The position numbers were made by a program, and so were the translations under genes. The notes under the pieces were generated by a model that ran no database searches, was not told the DNA's origin, and worked only from the letters and a program-made list of their open reading frames with translations. DNA of 19,004 nt. Source: Myxococcales bacterium. GTDB taxonomy: Bacteria; Myxococcota; Polyangia; Polyangiales; Polyangiaceae. Where the stretch lies: NCBI GenBank assembly GCA_020430865.1, contig JAGQIY010000054.1, positions 1 to 19,004 of the forward strand, read 5' to 3'. Below, in pieces: positions 1-8,038 of the stretch (positions within the stretch are counted from its first letter, which is position 1; each line of letters begins with the position of its first letter).

Positions 1-586
1 CATCGCCGCCCATCGCTCGCTGTTTCGCGACGAGCTGTTCGCGGAGCGGCTCCCCCCCCTCGAGGCCGACGGCACGCGCCATCTCTGGGAGGCGCTCGGC
101 AGGCACTTCACTGGCATGAGCTACGCCGAAGCCGACTTCCTCTCGAGTCGGGACAAGGCGTTCATCCGCGATCTGTTTCCGGGGGGCATGATCTACGCCA
201 GCGTACTCAGTGATCAGGCACAGCGAGTGATCGGCGAGGTGGGTGCCCAGACCAAAGGTGTGGAGAAGATGCTGCGGCGCATAGGCTTCAGCTACGCCGA
301 GCGAGTCGACCCGTTCGATGGCGGTCCGCATTTCATCGCGGAAACGGATCAAGTGACACTCGTGCAACAGACCAAGCGCCTCGAGGTATCGGAGAGCACC
401 CCGAGCAAGGCCGAATGGGGGCTCCTGGCCAAGAATGACGAGGGGCCGCCCTTCTTCCGTGCCAGGCGCGCACAGGGGGAAGTAAGCGAGGAATACTTGC
501 TTTTGCCTACAGAAACGCGAGAGGCGTTCGGCTTGAAGCCAGGGGACCCCGTGTACTTCTTGCCTCTGGGCCGCCCGAGCGCTTGA
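1..586 (+). CDS. astA: Arginine N-succinyltransferase, C-terminal part (5' end outside window)
   Basis: The reading frame is open from base 2 to a TGA at 584-586, so about 194 C-terminal residues are present; the family is usually about 340 residues long. The enzyme transfers succinate from succinyl-CoA to the alpha-amino group of L-arginine, the first step of the AST route of arginine breakdown in the cytoplasm. Family-typical blocks visible by eye are LWEALGRHF followed by an acidic/aromatic stretch and DFLSSRDKAFI (about residues 28-57 of the visible part), a segment YASVLSDQAQRVIGEVG, and near the middle GFSYAERVDPFDGGPHF, which matches the conserved FDAGP region of AstA. No other ast gene is visible here; the upstream side is outside the window. 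The ATG at 116 is internal, not the start, because homology-like sequence continues upstream of it. Confidence 0.88.
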   Translation, partial: IAAHRSLFRDELFAERLPPLEADGTRHLWEALGRHFTGMSYAEADFLSSRDKAFIRDLFPGGMIYASVLSDQAQRVIGEVGAQTKGVEKMLRRIGFSYAERVDPFDGGPHFIAETDQVTLVQQTKRLEVSESTPSKAEWGLLAKNDEGPPFFRARRAQGEVSEEYLLLPTETREAFGLKPGDPVYFLPLGRPSA

Positions 587-905
587 CCCGGATCGCCCGG
601 CGAGGTGATCGACGTCGACGTCAGCGACAAAGCGCTGGAATTCCAAGAGAAACTGCCAACGCCCAGGAGCGACGCAGACACGCCAGACCAAGCTCTGCGG
701 CGAGGAACATCTGCGGCGATGAACAAAAGTCCGATCTTCCAGGGAGATCCACCTGCCTGCAACGCCGGCCACGCGGTCGCGTGACCGGCCACCGCGTTGG
801 AGCCTGGGTCTCGCATGCAGGTCTGTAGCTGGTAGGAGACGCCACGCGCTGACTTTCCAAACCCGCAGACTTGCGTGCTACGATCGGGGTTCAGGGAGAG
901 CGCAG
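587..905. other. Gap between astA and the proline-rich gene
   Basis: No convincing gene. One 59-codon frame (GTG 605 to TGA 782-784) lies in the same frame as astA directly after its stop, but it lacks a good ribosome site and its third-position G+C (about 68 % by my count) is lower than that of astA. The other frames here are Arg-rich and look like noise. A possible extended -10 (TGC-TACGAT, 876-884) sits just upstream of the next gene. No tRNA-like or terminator-like structure with a T-run was seen. Confidence 0.5.
876..884 (+). promoter_or_regulatory. Candidate extended -10 element for the proline-rich gene
   Basis: TGC followed by TACGAT matches the extended -10 form (TGn then TAnnnT). 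No clear -35 box is visible. It lies 21 bases before the GTG at 906 and would start transcription near 891, just before the AGGGAG ribosome site at 893-898. This is pattern only, with no experimental support. Confidence 0.3.
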
Positions 906-2318
906 GTGGCGCGAAGGCGCCGCGGGGCGATGCTCGAGATCCCTGGCAGAGCGGAGACGAGGCCTTTCGTGAACGACCATAGAAGGGGAACACATCCCTA
1001 CGTTTCGCCAGGCTCGGCCCAGACGGCCGAGGGGCCCGAGTATCGGCAAAGCCAGGTCCCTGCGGAGAGCGGGTTGCAGCCCACGGGCAGCGAAGGGCCC
1101 CCCACTGCGCGTTACCCCGAGGAGGCGGCGCCGGCCACCTACCCTGGGCCGCCGCCTCAGACCGGCGCCCAGCGCAAGGGCTCATCCTCCGACTACGAAG
1201 CTCAAGCCGCGCCCGCAACGAACCCCCACGGCTCAGGGCAGTACGCCGCGGTCCCCGAGCCAGCCTACGCCAACCCGCACCACCCGTCAGCCGGCGCTCA
1301 TCCGGCTCAGCAGGCCCCCGCCTACTCGACGCCGCCACAGTATCCGAGCGCACCGCCCCCGCAGTCAGGCTACGCCGTTGCCCCGCCGCCGAGCTACGCT
1401 GGCTCCGCTCAGCCGGCGCCGCCGTACGCGCCGGGCAGCTACGGCTATCCTCCCGCTCCCGCCTACTCACCCGAGCCGCCTCCAGTTCAGGCCGCGCCGG
1501 CGCCGACCCCTTACCCGGCACCAGAGCGCAGCTATACACCCCCGCCGGGCAGCATGCCCGTCAGCCGCGCGATGCCACAGCCATCGCCGCCCAGCGTTCC
1601 CTCGATCAGCACCGGCGCTCCCTCTAGCTCCCGCGCGGAAACGAACCACGAGCTCCACGGCGTGCCAACCCAGCGCCGCAGCTCCCCCCCACCCTCGAGC
1701 CTCGACAGGACCATCGCGCCGGGAGATCTGGGGCGTCGCACGATCTCGTTGACCAGCCCCATGGGCAAGACGCAGGTCATCCACCCCGAGGCCGAGCTGA
1801 TTCCGGACTCCGGGGCGCGACTGATCGCCTCTGGCGCTGCGACTCAGCCCGTCCAGGGCGCCGAGCTGCATCCCCAGGCGCCCGAGTGGATGCGCATGGG
1901 CAGACTGCTGGCGCTCCAGATCGAAGACGCGATCGCGCAGAACCAGAGCGACCCTTCCACACGCGCCGCGATCCTACGCGCCTGGGCGGCCTGGCAGCTC
2001 GGAGGCTACACCCGACGTCAGCTCAGTGACGTCTCGAGCAACCTGATGCGTGCGTACCGGATGGCAATGCAGTCGAGCTCGGAGCACCGCGACGCCGTGC
2101 TCAATGACTGCGCTGGAGTGGTGTACAGCACGCTCCCTGTCTTTCTGCGCAAGTCGTGTGATCGCAACCGCGTGATCGTGGCGCTGCAGCTGATGAGCGA
2201 GTTCGAAGACGAAGAGACAGCACGCTTCGAAGGGCTAGCGGTGGTCTTGCGCTGGTCGGATCAGGCGCGCGTGCTGGGCAAGCAGGCGATCGCCTGTCTA
2301 CTCGGCGAGCTCGAGTAG
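906..2318 (+). CDS. Pro/Tyr/Ala-rich protein with a conserved-looking helical C-terminal domain, function unknown
   Basis: 470 codons from GTG 906, preceded by AGGGAG at 893-898 (7-base spacing). ATG 930 and GTG 969 (preceded by CGAGG at 958-962) are possible alternatives in the same frame, so the first 21 residues are uncertain. Residues of roughly 20-320 are low-complexity and rich in Pro, Ala, Tyr, Gln, Ser and Gly, with repeated short PPxY/YxPP-like units (YAPGSYGYPPAPAYSPEPPP is typical), so probably disordered. The last 150 or so residues are different: a compact, mainly helical region starting near EWMRMGRLLALQIEDAIAQN and ending ARVLGKQAIACLLGELE. No signal peptide or membrane segment is apparent. 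I do not recognise the C-terminal domain and assign no function. The gene converges on lolD. Confidence 0.8.
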   Translation: MARRRRGAMLEIPGRAETRPFVNDHRRGTHPYVSPGSAQTAEGPEYRQSQVPAESGLQPTGSEGPPTARYPEEAAPATYPGPPPQTGAQRKGSSSDYEAQAAPATNPHGSGQYAAVPEPAYANPHHPSAGAHPAQQAPAYSTPPQYPSAPPPQSGYAVAPPPSYAGSAQPAPPYAPGSYGYPPAPAYSPEPPPVQAAPAPTPYPAPERSYTPPPGSMPVSRAMPQPSPPSVPSISTGAPSSSRAETNHELHGVPTQRRSSPPPSSLDRTIAPGDLGRRTISLTSPMGKTQVIHPEAELIPDSGARLIASGAATQPVQGAELHPQAPEWMRMGRLLALQIEDAIAQNQSDPSTRAAILRAWAAWQLGGYTRRQLSDVSSNLMRAYRMAMQSSSEHRDAVLNDCAGVVYSTLPVFLRKSCDRNRVIVALQLMSEFEDEETARFEGLAVVLRWSDQARVLGKQAIACLLGELE

Positions 2319-2412
2319 CGACTCCTTTTCTTGCTGGTATCCCCAGCCGCTCGCCTCGACCGGCGACCCCGCAGTCTGACGAGCGCGCGCCATCCCGAGC
2401 GGGACACAGATT
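2319..2412. other. Short convergent gap between the proline-rich gene and lolD
   Basis: 94 bases between two genes that end toward each other. A small perfect stem (GCTGG 2333-2337 with CCAGC 2343-2347, five-base loop) and a TCGCC/GGCGA stem (about 2349-2364) are present and could stop transcription. Neither is followed by a T-run in the direction of transcription, so a Rho-independent terminator is not proven. Confidence 0.35.
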
Positions 2413-3240
2413 TCAACCTCCGCTGGGCGGAACGACTGCGCTGTCCACGGGTTCGTCGGCCGCGACATCGGCATCAGCAGCGGCTTCCACGCCAGCTGCC
2501 GGCGCCGGGGGCACGAACTCAGGCTGGCTCTTCATGCGCTCGGCGTGACGCTCGCCCTGGTTGTCCAGCACCACCTTGCCGTCTCGCATGCGAACCACAC
2601 GCGGCATGCTCTCGGCAAAGACCGGGTTGTGCGTCACCACGACCACCGTCGTGTTGTGCCGCTGGTTGATTGAAAAGAACAGATCGTGGATTGCGTTGCC
2701 AGTCGACGTATCGAGGTTTCCGGTCGGCTCGTCTGCGAGCAGGAGCGCAGGCTCCAGCACCAGAGCCCGCGCCACAGCGACGCGCTGCTGCTCACCACCC
2801 GAGAGCTCACCAGGGCGATGATCCGCGCGCTCTCTCAGTCCCACTTCGTCGAGTAGAGCCTGCGCCCGTTGCTCCATCTCCTTGCGGGGACGACCCTGGA
2901 TGAGGCCGGGCATCATCACGTTCTCCAGCGCGTTGAACTCCGGCAAGAGGTGATGGAACTGAAACACGAAGCCGATCTTCTGATTCCGCACGGCAGCTAA
3001 CCGCCCGGGGGACATGGTCGTGAGTTCCTCGCCACCCAGGCGAATCGAACCCGAGGTCGGCAGATCCAGAGTCCCGATGCAGTGCAGCAATGTGCTCTTG
3101 CCGGCGCCAGACTGACCGACGATGGACAGGATCTGACCTGCTTCGATCGTGAGATCGATGCCCTTCAGCACCTCGAGGGTACGCCCCATGTGCTGAAAGG
3201 ACTTCGTCAGGTTGGAAATGGAAACCAGCGGTTCTGCCAC
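2413..3240 (-). CDS. lolD: LolD-type ABC transporter ATPase (lipoprotein release)
   Basis: 275 residues. It energises extraction of mature lipoproteins from the inner membrane for transfer to the outer membrane. Visible motifs: Walker [10 protein letters not shown] (43-50), Q-loop block [12 protein letters not shown] (91-102, the LolD-like form), ABC signature [15 protein letters not shown] (146-160), Walker [13 protein letters not shown] (166-177) and switch histidine in VVTHN (H204). The start is GTG 3240 with GGGAG about 8 bases upstream. LolD proteins usually end near residue 230; here about 45 extra residues follow, rich in Ala, Pro, Val, Asp and Glu and probably disordered. The gene starts 25 bases after the stop of the permease gene, so the two should be co-transcribed. 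Members of the same family (MacB/FtsE-like) can be hard to separate, but the adjacent LolC/E permease supports LolD. Confidence 0.93.
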   Translation of the reverse strand: MAEPLVSISNLTKSFQHMGRTLEVLKGIDLTIEAGQILSIVGQSGAGKSTLLHCIGTLDLPTSGSIRLGGEELTTMSPGRLAAVRNQKIGFVFQFHHLLPEFNALENVMMPGLIQGRPRKEMEQRAQALLDEVGLRERADHRPGELSGGEQQRVAVARALVLEPALLLADEPTGNLDTSTGNAIHDLFFSINQRHNTTVVVVTHNPVFAESMPRVVRMRDGKVVLDNQGERHAERMKSQPEFVPPAPAAGVEAAADADVAADEPVDSAVVPPSGG

Positions 3241-3265
3241 GTTGCTACTCCCTACTTGCTTCGCA

Positions 3266-5077
3266 TCACTCGTAGCGGATGCCGTCCACCGGTCGCAGCC
3301 TGCTGGCCGCCAAGGCGGGGTAAATGGTCGCCAGCGTCGTCACCAGCATCGCGCACAGGGCGATCAGCAGGTAGTCGGTGGGGTTGATGCTGATGGGGAG
3401 GCGGTCGACGTAGTAGACGTCGGGATCCAGGCGCGTGCCGCTCAGCTTCAGGCCGACGCAGGTCACGGCGCCCGTGATCACACCAAACACGGTCCCGATG
3501 GCGCCAATGATCACGCCTTCGGTCATGAAGATACGCAAGATCGACCGATCCGAGGCGCCTGCGGCCTTGAGAATGGCGATCTCCTTGCTCTTCTCCGTCA
3601 CCATCAAGAGCAAGGTACAAACGATGCAGAAGCTCGCCACGATGCAGGCCAAGAAGAGCACGATGAAGACCACGATCTTCTCCAGCTTGAGCGCGCTGAA
3701 GAGGTTCTTGTTCAGCTCCTCCCAGTCGCGCACCCGCAGATCGTCGCGCCCCAGCTTGCTCACGATCGCCGGCCGCACCTTGCCCACGTCTTCCTCGCGT
3801 TTGACCTTCACCTCGATGGCGGTGATGTTCTGGTCCAGATCGAGGAAGCGCTGAGCCACATCGAGCTTCACGTAGGCAAAGCTCGCGTCGTACTCGTACA
3901 TGCCCGAGTAGAAGATCGCGGCAACGCGGAAGCGCCGGGTGCGCGGCATCACGCCCATGGGTCCCAGCTCACCCAGGGGACCGACCAGGGTGAGTTCGTC
4001 ACCCACCAGCGCGTTGAGAGTCTTCGAGAGCTCGCGCCCGATGATGATGCCGGGGAGCTCTTCTTCGGCTGGAGGTGCGTCGGTCAGCGCCACCTTCTGC
4101 TTCCACTCCGCGATCGGGCCCTTGAAGTAGGGGCGCCCCCCCGGCCCGTAGCCGATCACCTCGTCAGGCGGAAGGTTGGCCAGCCGTTTCGTATCCGTGA
4201 GGTAGTCGAACTTGCCAGCCTCGATGTTCCCAAGCAGGTCGATCACCTTGCCGATGCTCTGGGTATCGACGCCCTTCAGCAGCACTCCGCCCGTGTTGGA
4301 GCTGCTGGAGGCCATGGCTTCGCCCCCTGCAATGGGCGTCGCGGCGACCACTCCCGGCATCTGATCCAGCTCCTGGATCGCACCGTCCCACTTGCCGAAG
4401 CCACCCACCTCGGTGCTGTCGATGTGGATGTGCGCGTTGTTGCCGAGGATCTTGCGCTTCAGGTCCTGCCCGAAGCCACCCATGATGCTGATCACCGCGC
4501 AGAGCGCGAACGTGCTCACGCCCACTCCTGCGATGGACAGCACGCTGATCACCGTGAGGAAGCCGCTCTTGCCGGAGCGCACGTGCCGCGCGGCAATGTA
4601 GCCGACGAAACCCGAGCGCTCGACGGTGTTGAGCAAGCGTGGGACCAGCAGGCCCAACCCTCCAAGGCAGAAGAAGGTCAGACACAACGCGGCAGCGCCA
4701 CGCACCAACTGGTGCCACCACACGAAGAAGCGCCCCTGCTCCTCGGGCAAGAACAGGGTGACGGTGCCCAGACCCGCCGCGCCGATGAACCCGCCGACGC
4801 ACATGCCGATCAGCAGCATCCGACGCCCACGGCTGGACAGCCGCTTGACCCCGGCCACGATCAGGTAGCCGACGAACACCACCAGGACGAGCAGCACGGC
4901 CAGGCGACCGCCAAGCCCGATGAAGGTCCAGATGTCGCTCAGGACGCTCGACGACGGCTTTTCCTTCTCGAGGAGGCCGGGCGACGGCTCGAAGGCCAGG
5001 AGTGAACACAGCGTCGCCTGGAGGCCGGCCGCGGAGCGACTGGCCTGGGCACCCAAGCTGGCTGCGAAGTCGAGCAC
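3266..5077 (-). CDS. lolC: LolC/LolE-family lipoprotein-releasing permease with extra N-terminal membrane segments
   Basis: 603 residues, about 200 more than E. coli LolC. The core begins near residue 155 with GFVGYIAARHVRSGKSGF and a first core membrane helix (FLTVISVLSIAGVGVSTFAL), followed by a large periplasmic domain and three C-terminal helices (about 470-600) of the FtsX/MacB type, ending SRLRPVDGIRYE. Before the core lie three additional hydrophobic segments, at about 50-75 (ending VLVVFVGYLIVAG), 86-110 and 126-150, which the classical LolC/E lacks. The start is GTG 5077, two bases after the lysS TAG, implying translational coupling. Only one permease gene is present, so the transporter may be a homodimer with LolD (as in LolF-type systems); whether a second permease lies elsewhere cannot be seen. 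An initiation further downstream inside the extra region cannot be excluded. Confidence 0.88.
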   Translation of the reverse strand: MLDFAASLGAQASRSAAGLQATLCSLLAFEPSPGLLEKEKPSSSVLSDIWTFIGLGGRLAVLLVLVVFVGYLIVAGVKRLSSRGRRMLLIGMCVGGFIGAAGLGTVTLFLPEEQGRFFVWWHQLVRGAAALCLTFFCLGGLGLLVPRLLNTVERSGFVGYIAARHVRSGKSGFLTVISVLSIAGVGVSTFALCAVISIMGGFGQDLKRKILGNNAHIHIDSTEVGGFGKWDGAIQELDQMPGVVAATPIAGGEAMASSSSNTGGVLLKGVDTQSIGKVIDLLGNIEAGKFDYLTDTKRLANLPPDEVIGYGPGGRPYFKGPIAEWKQKVALTDAPPAEEELPGIIIGRELSKTLNALVGDELTLVGPLGELGPMGVMPRTRRFRVAAIFYSGMYEYDASFAYVKLDVAQRFLDLDQNITAIEVKVKREEDVGKVRPAIVSKLGRDDLRVRDWEELNKNLFSALKLEKIVVFIVLFLACIVASFCIVCTLLLMVTEKSKEIAILKAAGASDRSILRIFMTEGVIIGAIGTVFGVITGAVTCVGLKLSGTRLDPDVYYVDRLPISINPTDYLLIALCAMLVTTLATIYPALAASRLRPVDGIRYE

Positions 5078-5079
5078 CC

Positions 5080-6816
5080 CTAGCCCTTCGCCGCCGGCGC
5101 TTGCGCCTCGGGACGCATCAGCGGGAAGGCGATCACGTCGCGGATCGAACTCATCCCAGTGAGCAACATCGTGAAGCGATCGACCCCCATGCCGAAGCCG
5201 GCAGCGGGCGGCATGCCGTGCTCCAGCGCGCGGATGTAGTCCTCGTCGAAGTCCATCGTCTCGTCGGCGCCGCGGCTCTTCTTGGCCACCTGGTCGCGGA
5301 AACGCGAGGCCTGATCATCGGGATCGTTGAGCTCGCTGAAGGCGTTGCAGATCTCTCGGCCCTCGGCGAACAGCTCGAAGCGATCCGTCAGGCTCGGATC
5401 CGCGTCCTTGCGGCGAGCCAGGGGCGACACCTCGAAGGGGTAGTCGATGATGAACACCGGCAGGCTCTTGCTGCCATCCTGAGAGCGGTAGTCCACGGGC
5501 AGAAACGGTTCCGCGAGGTATTCGTAGGCGGCGAAGAGACGCTCGCCGTCACTCTCGCAGACGGAGAGACCCTTGCGCAGGTTCTTCCAGTCGATCTTGC
5601 CGGCTCGCTCGCTGCGCTTGGCGTAGTCCCGGATGATCTCGTCGCCCTTCGCGCGCGCATCTGCGGACATGTCCTCGCTGACGGCGATGTCCTGGAGCTG
5701 ACTCATCAACTCCATTGGGATCCCGGCGGCTTCACACGCACGGCTCACGGCTCGTTTCATCGGCACGCGCGCAAACGGCTCGCTCAGCGTGAACTTACGC
5801 TCGCTCACCCATTTCTCGTAGTGAGCTGCGAGCCCGAGCCGCTCCAGGCCTTGCTTCAGGTACGCATCGACGTGACGGAACATGTCCTGCGTCATCTCCA
5901 TCAAGGTCTCGTAGGTCGCGTACGCCCGATAGAACTCGAGCATCGTGAACTCGGGATTGTGCCGCGTGGAAATGCCTTCGTTGCGAAAGCAGCGCGCCAG
6001 CTCGTACACGCGCTCGAAGCCGCCGCACAAAAGCCGCTTCAGGTACAGCTCCGGCGCGATGCGCATGAAGAGCTGCATGTCGAGGGCGTTGTGGTGCGTC
6101 TCGAAGGGGCGAGCGGCCGCGCCACCGATCAGCGGGTGCAGGGTCGGCGTCTCCACTTCCATGAACTGGAGCCCGTCCAGGTAGTCTCGCAGCCCTTGCA
6201 CGATCAGCGTGCGCGCTCGCATCACCACGGCGACGTCGGGGTTCGCCACCAGGTCCACGTAGCGACGGCGGTAGCGCAGGTCCACGTCGGAGAGGCCGTG
6301 CCACTTGTCGGGCAGCGGACGCAGCGCCTTGGTCAGGATGCGCAGACGCTTGGCCTCCACGCTCAGCTCACCGGTCCTGGTGACCATCACACGACCGCTC
6401 ACCTCCAGGTGATCGGCGATGTCGACCTGACTCAAGACCGGGAAGTCGTCGCCGAGCACGTCTTGCTTTGCGAAGATCTGGATGGTGCCGCTGCCATCGC
6501 GCAGCTCCATGAAGGCGACCTTGCCGAAACCGCGCCGCGCCATCAGCCGCCCGAGCACGACCACATCACGCTTCCCTGCGGCAAGCTCATCCACCTTGGC
6601 CGCGTCGTAGCGCAACTCCGCGGCGTCGGTAAGCGCGGCGGCGTAGTCTTCACGCAGCGCCTTGACGAAGCTGCGCTCGTCTCCGGCGACGTCGTTGGCG
6701 AAGGGGTTCTTGCCCTGGGCGCGCAGGTCCGCAGCCTTGCCGCGTCGAATCTCGATCAGGGCCTCTTCGCCCACTTCCCTGGCCTGCTCGCCACCCTTTT
6801 GCTTGTCTTTGCTCAT
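5080..6816 (-). CDS. lysS: Lysyl-tRNA synthetase, class II
   Basis: 578 residues; charges tRNA-Lys with lysine using ATP in the cytoplasm. Domains in order: an N-terminal OB-fold anticodon-binding region (about 85-160), class II motif 1 near 205-230 ([20 protein letters not shown]), motif 2 at 277-295 ([20 protein letters not shown]) and motif 3 at 534-553 ([20 protein letters not shown]). Substrate-pocket blocks such as PELYLKRLL and SELNDPDDQ are intact. The protein is about 70 residues longer than the usual 500; the extra sequence lies between motifs 2 and 3 (roughly 355-450). The ATG at 6816 overlaps the prfB stop (ATGA), so it is probably translated by coupling, and the stop is 2 bases before the Lol permease start. 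prfB-lysS adjacency is also seen in E. coli. Confidence 0.97.
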   Translation of the reverse strand: MSKDKQKGGEQAREVGEEALIEIRRGKAADLRAQGKNPFANDVAGDERSFVKALREDYAAALTDAAELRYDAAKVDELAAGKRDVVVLGRLMARRGFGKVAFMELRDGSGTIQIFAKQDVLGDDFPVLSQVDIADHLEVSGRVMVTRTGELSVEAKRLRILTKALRPLPDKWHGLSDVDLRYRRRYVDLVANPDVAVVMRARTLIVQGLRDYLDGLQFMEVETPTLHPLIGGAAARPFETHHNALDMQLFMRIAPELYLKRLLCGGFERVYELARCFRNEGISTRHNPEFTMLEFYRAYATYETLMEMTQDMFRHVDAYLKQGLERLGLAAHYEKWVSERKFTLSEPFARVPMKRAVSRACEAAGIPMELMSQLQDIAVSEDMSADARAKGDEIIRDYAKRSERAGKIDWKNLRKGLSVCESDGERLFAAYEYLAEPFLPVDYRSQDGSKSLPVFIIDYPFEVSPLARRKDADPSLTDRFELFAEGREICNAFSELNDPDDQASRFRDQVAKKSRGADETMDFDEDYIRALEHGMPPAAGFGMGVDRFTMLLTGMSSIRDVIAFPLMRPEAQAPAAKG

Positions 6817-7932
6817 GCTGGGGCCTGGTTCTCGCCTTCGCTCTGCTTCATCAGGTAGGCCTCGATGAAGCCGTCCAAGTCACCATTGAGGACGCCGTCC
6901 ACGTCGGTCGTCTCGTGATCCGTGCGCAGGTCCTTCACCATCTGATACGGCTGCAGGACGTAGCTGCGGATCTGATTGCCGAAGTCGATCTTGCCCTTCG
7001 CGGCCTCGTAGCGCTCCTTCTCGCCCATGCGCTTGGCCTCTTCCATCTCGTACAGGCGAGCCTTCAACATCTTGAGGGCCATGCGACGGTTCTGGTGCTG
7101 TGAGCGCTCCATACGACACACGACCATTATTCCCGTGGGGATATGACGCATGCGCACGGCGGTCTCGACCTTGTTCACGTTCTGGCCGCCTTTGCCGCCA
7201 GCCCGCATGGTCGAGATCTCGAGGTCGGAGTCCGCGACCTCGATGTTGATCTCGTCCTCGATGTCCGGCGTCACTTCAACGGCGGCAAAGCTCGTCTGGC
7301 GGCGCGCGTTCGCATCGAACGGGCTGATGCGCACCAGACGGTGCACGCCGCGCTCTGCGCGCAGGTAACCGTAGGCGTTGGGTCCGCTGACGGTGAAGCT
7401 CGCGGCGTTGATGCCTGCCTCCTGGCCGGCATCCTCGTCGATGATCTCCGTCTTGAAACCCTTGGTCTCGCACCAGCGGAGGTACATGCGGAGCAGCATC
7501 TCCGCCCAGTCCTTGGCGTCGGTGCCCCCCGCGCCGCTGTTGATGCTGACGATGGCGTTCGCGTGATCGGTCTCACCGCTGAGCATGCGTTGCAGCTCTG
7601 CCTTGCGCAGACGCCCGTCGATGGCCTCCACCATCTCCGCCACCTCTTTCAAGGTGGACTCATCGTCTTCCGCTTCCGCCAGCTCGAGGTACTCGCCGGC
7701 CTCGATCACCTCCTTGTCGAGGCGTTCGACCAGTTCGATCTTCTCTTGGGCTGCGCTGCGCTTGCGTAGGAGCGCCTGGGCCTTCTCCTGGTCGTCCCAG
7801 AAGCCGCTCGCGCTGGCCAGATCATCGAGCTCTTCGACGTTCCGCTTCAGCTGAGCGACGTCAAAGATGCCCCCTTAGCGCCTCGAGGCGCCTTTGAAGG
7901 TCCGAAAGTGAGCTACGCGTTTCTGCAAGCAT
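6813..7932 (-). CDS. prfB: Peptide chain release factor 2, expressed through a programmed +1 frameshift
   Basis: The gene begins at ATG 7932, reads 23 codons (ending ...LEALRGHL) and meets an in-frame TGA at 7863-7861. A +1 shift on CTT (7866-7864) skips the T and continues as GAC GTC GCT CAG to the TGA at 6815-6813, giving 372 residues, close to the 365 of E. coli RF2. Key motifs: the stop-codon reading tripeptide SPF (about 203-205, in [18 protein letters not shown]) and the catalytic GGQ (about 248-250, in [18 protein letters not shown]). RF2 ends translation at UGA and UAA on the ribosome. An annotation made without the shift would start at the internal GTG 7709 and lose 74 residues. No clear ribosome site precedes ATG 7932, and an in-frame TAG lies 12 bases upstream of it, so this start is the only ATG/GTG/TTG option. 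It overlaps lysS by four bases. Confidence 0.95.
7860..7875 (-). promoter_or_regulatory. prfB recoding (+1 frameshift) site
   Basis: On the minus strand the site reads AGGGGG CAT CTT TGA C. It has all three known parts: an internal Shine-Dalgarno-like AGGGGG (7875-7870), a three-base spacer, and the slippery CTT followed by a UGA stop with C after it. It differs from the E. coli site only in the spacer codon. When RF2 is scarce the UGA is read slowly and the ribosome shifts, so RF2 controls its own level. Confidence 0.95.
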
Positions 7933-8038
7933 GGTGCGCGGGTTCTACACCTCAGGCCCCAGCGGCGCCAGCCTGAAAGACCCCGGCAGGGAGCAGCGCG
8001 CCTCACCCCCACCCGAGCCAACGTCCAAGACGAATTGC

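Noticed and set aside
349..1539. 396-codon minus-strand frame across the astA end and the proline-rich gene
   Set aside because: Arg/Ser/Gly-rich, spans an intergenic gap and overlaps a recognised gene. No ribosome site and no domain pattern.
2284..2295. Perfect 12-base palindrome AGGCGATCGCCT near the end of the proline-rich gene
   Set aside because: It lies in coding sequence and contains GCGATCGC, which is common by chance in GC-rich genomes. No second copy was noticed nearby.
3212..5005. 597-codon open frame on the plus strand opposite the Lol permease
   Set aside because: It is rich in His, Gln, Asp and Ala without any domain pattern, and is the complement of a real GC-rich gene whose codon bias keeps the antisense frame free of stops.
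5002..6858. 618-codon open frame on the plus strand opposite lysS
   Set aside because: Same artefact: antisense of lysS, Leu/Arg/His-rich, no motif, while lysS on the other strand has every class II signature.
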